A stretch of 64,000 bases of DNA from Prevotella sp. tc2-28 (GCF_900107705.1 NZ_FNRE01000002.1:308131-372130); one strand, 5' to 3'. Shown: positions 14,857-24,392, counted from the first letter of the stretch. The notes: a model not told the origin generated them from the letters alone. A program made the numbers and translations.

Positions 14857-16443
14857 ATGAGACTGAATGAGATTATCAGCGGACAAATGAATGCCGCAGA
14901 ATGGGAAGCAAAAGGGTATGAACTGCCTAAGTATAATATTAAAGAGGTTCGCGAGAAGACCGCCAAGGAACCGACATGGGTTCACTTTGGAGGTGGTAAC
15001 ATCTTCCGTGCGTTCCCCGCAGCCATCCTGAACGATGCGCTGAACACAGGAAAGTACGACCGTGGTGTCATCGTGGCAGAGACCTTCGACTTCGAAGTCA
15101 TCGACAAGGCCTATGCACCCTATAACAACCTGTCGCTTTGCGTGAACCTCTGCTCAGACGGTTCTATCGAGAAGAAGGTCATCGCCAGCGTGACAGAAGC
15201 ACTGAAGGCTGATCCGCAGTTTGAAGACTGGAACAGACTGGTGGACATCTTCAAGAACCCATCGCTGCAGATGATCTCATTCACCATTACGGAGAAGGGC
15301 TATACCTATAACGAGGCTGACCTCGCCCGTGGCATGAAGCCTCTGTTTGCAATGGGTAAGGTATGTGCACTGCTCTTCGAGCGCTTCAAGGCTGGCGAAC
15401 TGCCCCTCACCATACAGTCGATGGACAACTGTTCACACAATGGCGACAAGGTGAAGGCAGGTGTCTTTGCCTATGCCGAGCGCTGGGTGAAGGACGGACT
15501 GGTTCCTGAGGCTTTCCTCGCCTATCTGAAAAACGAGCAGAAGATTACCTTCCCTTGGTCTATGATTGACAAGATCACGCCGCGTCCTCACGAGAAGGTG
15601 AAGAACATGTTGGCTGAGGATGGTTTTGAAGATAACAACTATATCGAGACTGAGAAGCACACCTTCACAGCTCCGTTCGTGAATGCCGAGGAGGTGCAGT
15701 ATCTGGTGATTGAAGACCACTATACCAACGGACGTCCACCACTCGACCTGGGTGGTGCGCTCTACACCACACGAGAGACTGTTGACAAGGTGGAGACCAT
15801 GAAGGTGACAACCTGTCTGAATCCCCTCCATACCGCCATGTCTATCTATGGCTGCATGCTGGGCTATACGCTCATCTCTGCAGAGATGGCTGACGAGGAC
15901 CTGCGTCCCTTCATCCAGAAGATTGGCTATATGGAGGCCATGCCCGTAGTGACTGACCCCGGGGTGCTGAATCCCTACGAGTTCATTGGTGCCGTCATCA
16001 ACCGTCGTCTGCCCAACCCCTTCATGCCCGATGCGCCACAGCGTATCGCCATGGACACATCACAGAAGTTGCCTATCCGCTTTGGTGAGACCATCAAGAA
16101 ATACCTGGTCCGTGGCTTGGATATGAGCAACCTTATACTGATTCCGCTCACGCTGGCTGGCTATGCGCGTTACCTGAAAGGTATCAAGGATGATGGCACT
16201 GCCTTCGAACCTTCTCCCGACCCCATGTTGGAAGAACTGCAGGCTATCGTTGCACCCCTGGAGATTGGCAAGCCTGATCAGGACTGGAGTCCGCTGAAGA
16301 AACTCTATTGCCGGAAGGATGTCTTTGGAGTAGACCTCTACGAAGCTGGTCTTGGCGAACAGATTGAGGGCTATGTCAAAGAACTCTTTGCTGGTAACGG
16401 GGCTGTGCGCAAGACGCTACATAAGTACGTGGAGCAACGTTAA
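14857..16443 (+). CDS. Mannitol dehydrogenase family oxidoreductase (possible fructuronate reductase)
   Basis: 528-residue long-chain polyol dehydrogenase. Members interconvert hexuronates or ketoses with polyols or aldonates using NAD(H). Visible: VHFGGGNIFRAFPAAIL near residues 44-60 (nucleotide-binding region) and the CLNPLHTAMSIYGCMLGY block near 330 that carries the family's conserved Asn and His. Likely a D-mannonate/fructuronate oxidoreductase of hexuronate use, but substrate is not fixed. ATG 14857 is chosen; an upstream in-frame ATG lies in repeat sequence. Unusually, the stop codon TAA is the first unit of the hexamer repeat that follows. Confidence 0.85.
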   Translation: MRLNEIISGQMNAAEWEAKGYELPKYNIKEVREKTAKEPTWVHFGGGNIFRAFPAAILNDALNTGKYDRGVIVAETFDFEVIDKAYAPYNNLSLCVNLCSDGSIEKKVIASVTEALKADPQFEDWNRLVDIFKNPSLQMISFTITEKGYTYNEADLARGMKPLFAMGKVCALLFERFKAGELPLTIQSMDNCSHNGDKVKAGVFAYAERWVKDGLVPEAFLAYLKNEQKITFPWSMIDKITPRPHEKVKNMLAEDGFEDNNYIETEKHTFTAPFVNAEEVQYLVIEDHYTNGRPPLDLGGALYTTRETVDKVETMKVTTCLNPLHTAMSIYGCMLGYTLISAEMADEDLRPFIQKIGYMEAMPVVTDPGVLNPYEFIGAVINRRLPNPFMPDAPQRIAMDTSQKLPIRFGETIKKYLVRGLDMSNLILIPLTLAGYARYLKGIKDDGTAFEPSPDPMLEELQAIVAPLEIGKPDQDWSPLKKLYCRKDVFGVDLYEAGLGEQIEGYVKELFAGNGAVRKTLHKYVEQR

Positions 16444-16530
16444 CGCTAACCTTAACCCTAACGTTAACCTTAACGGGAACGGGAACGCTAACGTTAACCT
16501 TAACCCTAACCATAATGGGAGGGAACGGGA
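16441..16530 (+). repeat. Longest intergenic hexamer repeat array
   Basis: About thirteen AAC-N-N-N units (AACGCT, AACCTT, AACCCT, AACGTT, AACGGG) from the stop codon of the polyol dehydrogenase gene, decaying into GGGAACGGGAAT. The dehydrogenase reads the array in the frame that gives TAA at once. Confidence 0.9.
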
Positions 16531-16553
16531 ATATTAATAATAAATATGGAACT

Positions 16554-16588
16554 AAAACTGGCAAAATTGTTAATTTTGTCAGTTTTTT
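16554..16588 (+). terminator. Intrinsic terminator after the polyol dehydrogenase gene
   Basis: A 15-bp stem (AAAACTGGCAAAATT with AATTTTGTCAGTTTT, one G-T pair) with a GTT loop and a run of T. It lies after the repeat array, so the array would be part of the mRNA 3' end. Confidence 0.85.
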
Positions 16589-16692
16589 AAGGTTTTAACC
16601 GTTAATTTCTAACAGCAGTTAAGACAACGGGGGTAAGTGTTAAATTGCGACAAAAAGATACGACAAATTGTCAGTTTCTCATTTTGTTGCCC

Positions 16693-16700
16693 TAAATTTG
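16693..16700 (+). promoter_or_regulatory. htrA promoter -7 element
   Basis: TAAATTTG, about 50 bases before the start codon. The -33 region is T-rich but has no exact TTTG at 19-20 bases. Confidence 0.55.
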
Positions 16701-16751
16701 CATCGTGATTCAACAAACAAGACTCATTAAACATATTAAATGATAACGAAT

Positions 16752-18221
16752 ATGAAAAAGATTGTAAAGACTATCATGCCGGCTGTTTACCTGATGGTAA
16801 TCGCATTCTCGGCAGCTTCATGCAACAAGACACAGGCAGCACCTGCCACTGCAGCTGCTGCACCCGCAGGACAACCTGTAGACCTGACCTATGCAGCAGA
16901 GAAGTCTCTCCCCTCTGTCGTCTATATCAAGTCCGTCATCAACTCAAAGACACAGACCGTAGAGTACAGTGATCCTTTCGAGGATTTCTTCTCTGACCCC
17001 TTTGGTGGCTTCTTCGGACGTGGACAGGGCAACAACGGTGGTACACGTAAGCGTCAGGTACAGACACCTAAGCGCGCTGCTGCCGGTTCAGGTGTCATCA
17101 TCTCTGCTGACGGATACATCGTCACCAACAACCACGTGGTTGACGGGGCTGACGAGCTGACCGTTACCCTGAACGAGAACTCTAAAGAGTACTCTGCACG
17201 CATCATCGGTGCTGACAAGGCCACTGACCTGGCACTTATCAAGATTGACGCCAAGAACCTGCCCGCCATCGTCATTGCCAACTCTGACGACGTGAAGGTT
17301 GGTGAATGGGTACTGGCTGTAGGTAACCCGCTGGGACTGAACAACACGGTGACAGCTGGTATCGTCAGCGCCAAGGCACGCACCATGAATACGGGTGGTA
17401 TCACCTCGATGATCCAGACCGATGCCGCCATCAACCAAGGTAACTCAGGTGGTGCACTGGTGAACACCCGTGGTGAACTGATTGGTATCAATGCCATGCT
17501 GGCTTCGCCTACCGGTTCGAACATCGGCTATGGCTTCGCTATTCCTACCTCGATTGTCAACAAGGCTGTTGACGACTTCAAGAAGTACGGTACCTACCAA
17601 CGTGCCATGATTGGCATCAAGGGTAGCGACGTCAGCACTTACGTAGACGTGGAGAAGGAAAAGGGCAACGAGGTTGACCTGGGTACCATGGAAGGTATCT
17701 ACATCGCTGAGGTCGTAGAAGACGGAGCTGCTGCTGACGGTGGTCTGCAAAAGGGTGATGTCATCACCAAGATTGACGACCAGAAAGTGAAGCAGTTCGG
17801 TGAGTTGCAGGGCATCATGGCACAGAAACGTCCGGGCGACAAGGTGAAGATTACCTACCTGCGCAACAAGAAGGAGAAGACCACCACGCTCACCCTGAAG
17901 AACGAGCAAGGCAACACCAAGGTGGTCAAGAATGCCGATGTCGATGTGTTAGGTATTGACGTACGTCCTGTTACCGACTCACAGAAGAAACAGCTGGAGA
18001 TCTCCTACGGTCTGGAAGTGCTGAAGGTCAGCGAAGGCAAGATGAAGGAGGCTGGCGTACCCAAGGGCTTCATCATCCAGGTTGTCAACGACCAACCCAT
18101 GCGTTCGTTCGATGACTTACAGCAAGCCGTCAAAGATGCCAAAGACCAGATGCTGGTCATCAAGGGTATCTTCCCCACTGGAAAACGAGGTGGCTTCGTC
18201 GTTTACCTGCAGAATGAGTGA
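16752..18221 (+). CDS. degP: HtrA/DegP-type periplasmic serine protease
   Basis: Envelope quality-control protease and chaperone of 489 residues. The catalytic triad is visible: His128 (TNNHVVDGA), Asp159 (ATDLALIKID), Ser232 (QGNSGGAL). Two PDZ domains follow (about 270-370 and 385-489; GLQKGDVITKIDDQKV in the first). The signal peptide ends FSAASC, so Cys24 may be lipidated, which would anchor the protease to a membrane, unlike soluble E. coli DegP. An Ala/Pro-rich spacer (25-42) follows the cysteine. ATG 16752 is preferred to one 12 bases upstream because MKKIVK is a usual signal start. Downstream come GAGGTAAG repeats and the sigma-factor promoter. Confidence 0.93.
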   Translation: MKKIVKTIMPAVYLMVIAFSAASCNKTQAAPATAAAAPAGQPVDLTYAAEKSLPSVVYIKSVINSKTQTVEYSDPFEDFFSDPFGGFFGRGQGNNGGTRKRQVQTPKRAAAGSGVIISADGYIVTNNHVVDGADELTVTLNENSKEYSARIIGADKATDLALIKIDAKNLPAIVIANSDDVKVGEWVLAVGNPLGLNNTVTAGIVSAKARTMNTGGITSMIQTDAAINQGNSGGALVNTRGELIGINAMLASPTGSNIGYGFAIPTSIVNKAVDDFKKYGTYQRAMIGIKGSDVSTYVDVEKEKGNEVDLGTMEGIYIAEVVEDGAAADGGLQKGDVITKIDDQKVKQFGELQGIMAQKRPGDKVKITYLRNKKEKTTTLTLKNEQGNTKVVKNADVDVLGIDVRPVTDSQKKQLEISYGLEVLKVSEGKMKEAGVPKGFIIQVVNDQPMRSFDDLQQAVKDAKDQMLVIKGIFPTGKRGGFVVYLQNE

Positions 18222-18252
18222 GGTTAGAGGTTAGAGGTAAGAGGTAAGAAAA
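18219..18252 (+). repeat. GAGGTTA/GAGGTAA repeat after htrA
   Basis: Four to five tandem units GAGGTTA, GAGGTTA, GAGGTAA, GAGGTAA directly after the stop codon, of the family seen at 37147 and 63324. Confidence 0.85.
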
Positions 18253-18266
18253 AAGTAAGGTATTTT

Positions 18267-18298
18267 TTTGGTTATTCCGGAAAAATACCTTACTTTTG
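18267..18298 (+). promoter_or_regulatory. Primary sigma factor gene promoter
   Basis: -33 TTTG (18267-18270), spacer 20, -7 TACTTTTG (18291-18298), 38 bases before the start codon. It matches the consensus read by the product itself. Confidence 0.8.
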
Positions 18299-18336
18299 CA
18301 TGCTGAGATTGGAAAATCAACTAACACGTACATCAG

Positions 18337-19200
18337 ATGAGACAACTAAAAATCACGAAATCTATAACCAACCGTGAGAGTGAGTCACTTGAAAAATACC
18401 TACAAGAGATAGGAAAAGAGGAACTCCTTTCCACGGATGAAGAAGTGGAATTGGCCCAACGCATCCGCAAGGGTGACCGCAAGGCACTGGAGCGACTGAC
18501 GAAGGCTAACCTAAGATTCGTGGTTTCTGTTGCCAAACAGTATCAGAACCAAGGTCTCTCGCTTCCTGACCTCATCAATGAGGGCAACCTGGGATTGATC
18601 AAGGCTGCAGAGAAGTTCGACGAGACAAGAGGTTTTAAGTTCATCTCCTATGCCGTCTGGTGGATACGACAGAGCATCCTGCAAGCCATTGCCGAACAGA
18701 GCCGTATCGTACGTGTTCCGCTCAACCAGGTAGGGTCAGTCAATAAGATCAACCGCATGCTCAACAAGTTTGAGCAGGAGAACGAGCGACGTCCGTCGTC
18801 AGTGGAGATATCAGAGCAGACGGACATCCCTCAGGAGAAAGTTGATGAGGCCATCATGGTCAATTCGCGCCACGTCTCCGTAGATGCTCCTTTCGTGGAT
18901 GGAGAGGACAACAGTCTGCTCGACGTGCTGGTCAACGATGATGCGCCCATGGCAGACCGTCAGCTAGTCATAGAGTCGCTACGCTCTGAGATAGCCACCG
19001 TTCTGAAAACGTTGAATGAGCGCGAGCGCAACGTCATCACCGCCTTCTATGGCATTGGACAGCCAGAGATGACGCTCGAAGAGATCGGTAACAAGTTCGG
19101 CCTCACCCGTGAACGTGTGCGACAGATTAAGGAGAAAGCCATCCGTCGGTTGCGCAACAGTACGAATAATAAATTATTAAAATCATATTTAGGACAATGA
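18337..19200 (+). CDS. rpoD: Primary RNA polymerase sigma factor (RpoD/SigA type)
   Basis: 287-residue sigma-70 factor, the short Bacteroidota form with region 1.1 absent. It should direct core polymerase to the TTTG / TAnnTTTG promoters seen across this window. Regions: 1.2 (about 15-45, [17 protein letters not shown]), 2 ([20 protein letters not shown], then [19 protein letters not shown] with the melting Trp pair), 3 (about 130-190), and 4.2 helix-turn-helix ([20 protein letters not shown]). The stop codon overlaps the next start as ATGA, so the small exported protein downstream is translationally coupled. Confidence 0.95.
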   Translation: MRQLKITKSITNRESESLEKYLQEIGKEELLSTDEEVELAQRIRKGDRKALERLTKANLRFVVSVAKQYQNQGLSLPDLINEGNLGLIKAAEKFDETRGFKFISYAVWWIRQSILQAIAEQSRIVRVPLNQVGSVNKINRMLNKFEQENERRPSSVEISEQTDIPQEKVDEAIMVNSRHVSVDAPFVDGEDNSLLDVLVNDDAPMADRQLVIESLRSEIATVLKTLNERERNVITAFYGIGQPEMTLEEIGNKFGLTRERVRQIKEKAIRRLRNSTNNKLLKSYLGQ

Positions 19201-19652
19201 ATTTTCTAAGGTACATCACCCTTGCCTGTATGCTGACACTCGCCTTTACGTGCGAGGTCATGGCCAAACCCATCAAACCGGCACATGTCTATATGTTCGG
19301 TTTCTCGGCATCATTCACCGATTCGACCATCTACGTCACAGACATACAGGATGTGCAGGGTGCATGGATTGACAGCAAGACCAAGTTTCTGTTAGGACGC
19401 GACAACTATTCGTATCAGTTGAAAGAATACTTCACAGAGAAGATACAGCAGCCCAACCGCATCTGTATGGTCTTCTTCGCTACCAACAAGCGAAAGATTG
19501 AGAAAGCGATGAAGAAGCTGATGAAGAAATACGTTCCTGACACGAAAAAGAAGAAGAAAAAGAAACAGACATGGCGACCTTATGATGTCAACTACCTGAC
19601 ATCAGCAGACTTTAAGTTTGAAGCGATAGACATGTCAGAAGAACAAAAATAG
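19197..19652 (+). CDS. Small exported lysine-rich protein of unknown function
   Basis: 151 residues with a signal peptide ([23 protein letters not shown], cut probably after AMA-type site near residue 23). I do not recognise the family. The mature part has [20 protein letters not shown] near the start and a stretch of seven consecutive lysines near residue 118, encoded by an A-rich run that is prone to slippage. The start ATG overlaps the sigma-factor stop codon by four bases, so it depends on that transcript. The stop codon TAG is inside the terminator stem at 19645-19680. Confidence 0.8.
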   Translation: MNFLRYITLACMLTLAFTCEVMAKPIKPAHVYMFGFSASFTDSTIYVTDIQDVQGAWIDSKTKFLLGRDNYSYQLKEYFTEKIQQPNRICMVFFATNKRKIEKAMKKLMKKYVPDTKKKKKKKQTWRPYDVNYLTSADFKFEAIDMSEEQK

Positions 19653-19680
19653 AGGTGAGTTTTCTCTCACCTCTATTTTT
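19645..19680. terminator. Bidirectional terminator built from GAGGTGAG repeat
   Basis: Perfect 15-bp stem, AAAAATAGAGGTGAG paired with CTCACCTCTATTTTT, loop TTTTCT. The T-run on one side and A-run on the other let it end both the rpoD transcript and the opposing esterase transcript. The stem core is the GAGGTGAG repeat unit and its complement. Confidence 0.92.
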
Positions 19681-19685
19681 ATGGT

Positions 19686-20531
19686 TTATCGTTGGGGTTG
19701 TTCCATCCTACAGGGTTTGTCGTCAGCCCGGTATTTCCGAAGAAGGGGAATCTCCTGACATAGCGCATCAGCCAACAGACGAGCCACCTGATGAGCTCCC
19801 CAGATATTATAATGGGTATTGTCCTGACGACCATTTGGCAATGCCGGATGTTCTCCGGGCTTATACCACATGTGCAGTTTCTTGGAACCTTCCTTTCCTA
19901 GTCGCGTCTCCAAGTCGTGCGTAATCTGGTTGGCATCAATGAAATAGGTGTTCATACGCTCAGCCACCAGACGGGGAGCCATTCGATAGTCACCATGGGT
20001 ATCGACCAGGGTGTCACCCTCAATGACCTTGGGAGCATCCTTGAATGTCGTGTTACGCAAGGCCTCGTCGTCACCTTTCTGATCAACCTTGACGGTATAG
20101 TTACGACGGACCACACAGTTCATCAGGATGGGAATGCCCCCACGCTCACGTGTCTCTCGGACATAGCGCTCAAGCATCCACTGGAAGGTGGAACCAGCCT
20201 CAGTATGACGATCACCCTTGGGCTTCTCGTCATTATGTCCAAACTGGATGATGACATAATCGCCCGGACGGATTTTCTCCAACACCTTTTGCCAACGGCC
20301 CTCGTTATAGAACGACAACGAGGAGCGACCATTGACAGCATGGTTGTCAACACGGATAGGGTCAGTGAAGTAACACTGCAGGGCCATACCCCACCCTCGT
20401 TCAGGAGAGCCTGTGGAGAGGTCTTTCTTTGCTGCCGTCGAGTCACCAATGATGAATATCGTGGTGGTCATCTCCTGTTGAAAGGAGCTCAGCACAAGAC
20501 AGGCCACCAGGGCCATAAGCACTTTCTTCAT
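19686..20531 (-). CDS. Rhamnogalacturonan acetylesterase-like SGNH hydrolase
   Basis: 281-residue exported SGNH/GDSL esterase that likely removes acetyl groups from pectic rhamnogalacturonan. Signal peptide at 1-18 ([17 protein letters not shown]). Blocks: IIGDSTAA with the nucleophile Ser31, the NGRSSLSF oxyanion glycine, QFGHNDEKP with the conserved Asn, and [10 protein letters not shown] with the Asp and His of the dyad, the rhamnogalacturonan acetylesterase form. The start overlaps the hisS stop by four bases, an unusual partner for a tRNA synthetase gene. No other pectin genes are near. Confidence 0.88.
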   Translation of the reverse strand: MKKVLMALVACLVLSSFQQEMTTTIFIIGDSTAAKKDLSTGSPERGWGMALQCYFTDPIRVDNHAVNGRSSLSFYNEGRWQKVLEKIRPGDYVIIQFGHNDEKPKGDRHTEAGSTFQWMLERYVRETRERGGIPILMNCVVRRNYTVKVDQKGDDEALRNTTFKDAPKVIEGDTLVDTHGDYRMAPRLVAERMNTYFIDANQITHDLETRLGKEGSKKLHMWYKPGEHPALPNGRQDNTHYNIWGAHQVARLLADALCQEIPLLRKYRADDKPCRMEQPQR

Positions 20532-21889
20532 ACCAATGTCTGAATGAGTTCTTCGGGTGTCAGCAACTGCTGTTCACCTGTTTCCATATTCTTCAGCGTC
20601 ACCTTGCCGGCATTGATCTCATTCTCACCAGCCAGTACCACATAGGGAATGAGCTTGGCGTTGGCATACGACATCTGTTTCTTCATCTTGGCTGCGTCAG
20701 GATAGATCTCTGCACGGATACCATTCTCGCGTACCTTATTTATAATAGGCAGGCAGTATGCCGTCTCGCGTTCACCGAAATTGATGAAGAGCACCTGTGT
20801 CGTGGTAACGGAATCCTTAGGATAAAGGTCCAGTTGGTTAAGCACATCGTAGATACGGTCAGCTCCAAAGGAGATGCCTACGCCTGAAAGTCCGGGCATA
20901 CCGAAAATACCTGTCAGGTTATCATAGCGTCCACCACCCGTGATGGAGCCTATCTGCACGTCAAGGGCCTTCACCTCGAAGATAGCCCCCGTGTAATAGT
21001 TTAGTCCACGGGCCAAGGTAAGATCTAGTTGAATCTCATTCTTGAGGGCTGAGCCGTTTGATGTAAGCGGTGCGAGAATAGTACGGATCTCCTCTACTCC
21101 ACGCATGCCAATCTCGCTGTCTTTCAGCACGGTAGAGATTGTCTGCAACTTCTCTTCGTTGGTGCCACTGAGCATGATAATCGGTTGTAACTTCTTAATC
21201 TGCTCGTCGGTAAGTCCGTCCTCACGCAGTTCCTGGTTAACATTGTCGATACCTATCTTATCGAGTTTGTCAATGGCTACGGTGATGTCAACAATCTTGT
21301 CAGCAGCACCGATGACCTCAGCAATACCCGTCAGGATCTTACGGTTGTTGATCTTTATCTGCACGCGGATTCCAAAACGACTGAACACCGTGTCCACGAT
21401 CTTCATCAGTTCTACCTCATTGAGCAGGGAGTCGGAACCAACAACATCAGCATCACACTGATAGAACTCACGATAGCGGCCCTTCTGTGGACGGTCAGCA
21501 CGCCATACAGGCTGTATCTGATAACGCTTGAAGGGAAGCTGCAGTTCCTCTCTGTGCATGACGACATAGCGGGCGAAGGGAACGGTCAGGTCGTAGCGCA
21601 GACCTTTCTCACAGATCTTGGAAGCCAGGTGCAGGGCATTACGCTCCAACAGCTCGTCATCGCTACTTTTCGAGAGGAAATCGCCAGAGTTCAGCACTTT
21701 GAAGAGCAACTTATCGCCCTCCTCTCCATACTTACCCATCAGCGTCTGGAGGGTCTCCATAGCAGGAGTCTCTATCTGCTGGAAGCCATAGAGTGCATAC
21801 ACCTCACGGATGGTATTGAAAATATAATTGCGCTTGGCCATCTCAATAGGGCCAAAGTCGCGCGTACCCTTAGGAATACTTGGTTTCAT
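20528..21889 (-). CDS. hisS: Histidyl-tRNA synthetase
   Basis: Class II synthetase charging tRNA-His, 453 residues. Motif 1 region [19 protein letters not shown], motif 2 [27 protein letters not shown], the histidine-binding [14 protein letters not shown] and motif 3 [12 protein letters not shown], then [11 protein letters not shown], are visible; the anticodon-binding domain fills about 350-453. It is in the order fur, purA, hisS, esterase on the minus strand, 37 bases after purA with an AT-rich repeat between them. Confidence 0.95.
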   Translation of the reverse strand: MKPSIPKGTRDFGPIEMAKRNYIFNTIREVYALYGFQQIETPAMETLQTLMGKYGEEGDKLLFKVLNSGDFLSKSSDDELLERNALHLASKICEKGLRYDLTVPFARYVVMHREELQLPFKRYQIQPVWRADRPQKGRYREFYQCDADVVGSDSLLNEVELMKIVDTVFSRFGIRVQIKINNRKILTGIAEVIGAADKIVDITVAIDKLDKIGIDNVNQELREDGLTDEQIKKLQPIIMLSGTNEEKLQTISTVLKDSEIGMRGVEEIRTILAPLTSNGSALKNEIQLDLTLARGLNYYTGAIFEVKALDVQIGSITGGGRYDNLTGIFGMPGLSGVGISFGADRIYDVLNQLDLYPKDSVTTTQVLFINFGERETAYCLPIINKVRENGIRAEIYPDAAKMKKQMSYANAKLIPYVVLAGENEINAGKVTLKNMETGEQQLLTPEELIQTLV

Positions 21890-21902
21890 ATTATATTAAA
21901 TT

Positions 21903-21931
21903 TCAGAAAGATTAAAAATTAAATCTTTAAT
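21903..21931 (-). repeat. AAGATTAAA-type repeat in the purA-hisS gap
   Basis: AGATTAAAAATTAAATCTTTAATC overlaps the purA stop and precedes hisS. It is partly self-complementary and lacks the GC hairpin found in other copies. Confidence 0.7.
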
Positions 21932-23201
21932 CTTCTCTCACGATGGTTTGATCACGGTCCGGGCCAATAGAAATAATACGGATTGGCGTTTCCAGCTCCT
22001 TCTCCAGGAAGGCGATGTAGTCGCTGAACTGCTTGGGGAACTGGGACTCGGAGGTGAAGTGCGTCATATCAGTCTTCCAACCAGGGAGTTCCTCATAAAC
22101 AGGTTCGATGCCCTCTTCGATGTTATAGGGGAAGTCACGTGTCAGTTCACCATTCACACGATAAGCGGTACAAGCCTTGATGGTGTCGAAGCCATCAAGC
22201 ACATCACTCTTCATCATGATGAGCTGGGTGACACCATTCACCATAATACTGTAACGAAGGGCTACGAGGTCAATCCATCCACAACGACGCTCACGACCAG
22301 TGACGGCACCATACTCATGACCGAGGTCACGAATCTTCTTGCCAGTCTCATCGAACAGCTCTGTGGGGAAAGGACCAGCACCTACACGTGTGCAGTAGGC
22401 CTTCATGATGCCAAAGACCTCGCCAATCTTGTTAGGACCGACACCCAGACCTGTGCAGGCACCAGCACAAATGGTGTTGGAAGAGGTGACAAAAGGATAA
22501 GAACCGAAATCCACGTCGAGCATCGTACCCTGGGCACCCTCACAAAGGATGGACTTGCCCTCACGAATGGCTCGGTTTATCTCATGCTCAGAATCAACCA
22601 AGTGGAACTGACGAAGATACTCAATGCCCTTGAGCCATTTCTGTTCTACCTCAGTGATGTCATACTCGAAGTTGAGCGACTTCAAGATAGCCTCATGGCG
22701 TGCCTTATGAGCGGCATACTTCTCCTCGAAATGGTCCAGGATATCACCTACGCGCAGACCATTCCTAGAAACCTTGTCTGTATAAGTAGGACCGATGCCC
22801 TTACCGGTAGTACCTACCTTATCCTTACCCTTCTGTGCCTCATAGGCAGCATCCAGCACACGGTGGGTAGGCATGATGAGATGAGCCTTCTTGGAGATGT
22901 GCAAGCGCTCCTTTAACTGATGGCCACTGGCCTCCAAAGCCTGCGCCTCCTCCATAAAGAGGTCGGGAGCCAACACCACGCCATTACCGATGATGTTTAC
23001 CTTACCCCCCTGGAAGATACCTGAGGGAATAGAGCGAAGCACATATTTCTGACCTTCGAACTCTAAGGTATGACCAGCATTAGGACCACCCTGAAAACGA
23101 GCTACCACATCGTACTGAGGAGTCAGTACGTCGACTACCTTTCCCTTTCCTTCATCGCCCCACTGTAATCCGAGCAGGACATCCACTTTTCCTTGATTCA
23201 T
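21927..23201 (-). CDS. purA: Adenylosuccinate synthetase
   Basis: GTP-dependent first step from IMP to AMP. 424 residues. The N-terminal GLQWGDEGKGKVVD P-loop with catalytic Asp and the GPNAGHTLEF segment with catalytic His are clear; also TGKGIGPTYTDKVSR, EGAQGTMLDVDFGSYP and the TGRERRCGW region. The start overlaps the fur stop by four bases, so the regulator and PurA are coupled. Confidence 0.96.
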   Translation of the reverse strand: MNQGKVDVLLGLQWGDEGKGKVVDVLTPQYDVVARFQGGPNAGHTLEFEGQKYVLRSIPSGIFQGGKVNIIGNGVVLAPDLFMEEAQALEASGHQLKERLHISKKAHLIMPTHRVLDAAYEAQKGKDKVGTTGKGIGPTYTDKVSRNGLRVGDILDHFEEKYAAHKARHEAILKSLNFEYDITEVEQKWLKGIEYLRQFHLVDSEHEINRAIREGKSILCEGAQGTMLDVDFGSYPFVTSSNTICAGACTGLGVGPNKIGEVFGIMKAYCTRVGAGPFPTELFDETGKKIRDLGHEYGAVTGRERRCGWIDLVALRYSIMVNGVTQLIMMKSDVLDGFDTIKACTAYRVNGELTRDFPYNIEEGIEPVYEELPGWKTDMTHFTSESQFPKQFSDYIAFLEKELETPIRIISIGPDRDQTIVRED

Positions 23202-23701
23202 TTTTCTTTCTTATTTTTTTGAAGTTTCTTTTTTTCTTCTAATTTAGCCTTGCGCGTCATCTTTGCCTGACAATTGCTGCAGATTCCATATATATATAAG
23301 GAATAGCCATCTTTACGAAAACGCTTCGTATGTAAGCTGTTAATGACTTCTGTCAACTCTTGCGACTTGATTTCAGTCACCTGTCCACACATGGTGCATA
23401 CCTGATGACTATGACTGTTGTTATCGTAGCAGGCTTCGTATTTTGTCGTTGACTGCAGTCGATGACGGATGACCAGACGTAACTCGATGAAGAGCTTCAG
23501 CGTATTGTAAAGCGTCGCTCTGCTAACAGGAAAATTATATTCACTCACGAGTTTTTCGCTCAACTCGTCAAGGGTGAAATGGCCGTTGATGCTATATACC
23601 GCATCGAGGATGGTAAAGCGTTCCGGCGTCTTCCTGTTTCTATTAAGTTCCAAATAGTTGGCCAAGATGACCTTGACCGTTTCTTTAATATTCTCTCTCA
23701 T
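23198..23701 (-). CDS. Fur-family transcriptional regulator
   Basis: 167-residue Fur/PerR-type metal-dependent repressor. N-terminal winged helix (about 1-85: RFTILDAVYSINGHFTLDEL and FPVSRATLYNTLKLFIEL), metal-binding NNSHSHQVCTMCGQVTE with the first CxxC, and a second GICSNC pair, giving a structural Cys4 zinc site. The extended Lys-rich tail (KLEEKKKLQKNKKEK) is unusual. Metal or peroxide specificity cannot be told. Coupled to purA by a 4-base overlap. Confidence 0.9.
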   Translation of the reverse strand: MRENIKETVKVILANYLELNRNRKTPERFTILDAVYSINGHFTLDELSEKLVSEYNFPVSRATLYNTLKLFIELRLVIRHRLQSTTKYEACYDNNSHSHQVCTMCGQVTEIKSQELTEVINSLHTKRFRKDGYSLYIYGICSNCQAKMTRKAKLEEKKKLQKNKKEK

Positions 23702-23731
23702 TTTATGTGGTTAAACTGGTTAAAAACCGCA

Positions 23732-23739
23732 CAAAATTA
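23732..23739 (-). promoter_or_regulatory. fur-purA-hisS operon promoter -7 element
   Basis: TAATTTTG on the minus strand, 30 bases before the fur start. The upstream region is AT-rich without an exact TTTG. Confidence 0.6.
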
Positions 23740-23771
23740 CGAAAAATTATTCAGAAAAGGGCAATAATAAT

Positions 23772-24392
23772 TTAAAAAAAATCTAAATTGATGCTTTTCA
23801 AGGCACTTTTTGCCAATCGCTCGTATAGCAGGCCCAGTTCTGCAAAGCGGACAACACTCTGCATAGCGGCTTTACGAACAGAAGGATAAGGACCTTGCAA
23901 TGCCGACAGCAACTGGTCGACATACTCATTGATGCCCCGTTCGTTGGGTTCCTGTCCATTCATGAAAAGGCGGGTGAGCACATGGAATCCGCAATACTGG
24001 TCGTACTCTCTTTCCGAGGCCAGCCACTGATAGGCTTTCTCCGGGGCATAGGGCAAGTATTGCCAAAGGTTGAAGGACAACTGTTCAGCAATCTCCAGAG
24101 ACGGTATCTGGTCCATCCAGATATCGACGACCTCCGGAAGTATCTCGTCAGGAGGCATCAGCATGGTTGCCAGTATCTTACACTCACGCACATTCTCCTT
24201 CCACAGGGCAATGGCCAGGTCGTAATCAGGTCCTATCTCATCAGCCATCTCACGCAGACGAGGCAGGGTGGCTCCCCAGTTCAGGTGGTAGTTCACACCC
24301 TTATCACGCATCGACTGGGCCACCGCTCCATCCATCATCTGACGGAACGACTGCTTGATCTGCTTGATTCTTTCCGCTGTCTGGTTATTCAT
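23772..24392 (-). CDS. AlkD-like DNA alkylation repair HEAT protein
   Basis: 206-residue all-helical protein of the AlkD/ALK-like HEAT-repeat family, which excises bulky or cationic alkylated bases. Seen: LPRLREMADEIGPDYDLAIALW with ENVRECKILATMLMPP, typical of the family, and further helical repeats (EKAYQWLASEREYDQYCGF). Family assignment is fairly safe; catalytic activity is inferred. The start overlaps the DPP III stop by four bases, making it the last gene of an AraC-type regulator, peptidase, repair-protein operon. Confidence 0.82.
   Translation of the reverse strand: MNNQTAERIKQIKQSFRQMMDGAVAQSMRDKGVNYHLNWGATLPRLREMADEIGPDYDLAIALWKENVRECKILATMLMPPDEILPEVVDIWMDQIPSLEIAEQLSFNLWQYLPYAPEKAYQWLASEREYDQYCGFHVLTRLFMNGQEPNERGINEYVDQLLSALQGPYPSVRKAAMQSVVRFAELGLLYERLAKSALKSINLDFF

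Larger units (their letters stand above)
16444..16751. other. Intergenic region before htrA (308 bp)
   Basis: No gene seen. It holds the hexamer array (to 16530), an intrinsic terminator (16554-16588), about 100 bases of unremarkable AT-rich sequence, and the htrA promoter (-7 at 16693-16700). Confidence 0.75.

Noticed and set aside
21948..22916. 322-codon plus-strand open frame
   Set aside because: Antisense shadow of purA; no family resemblance.
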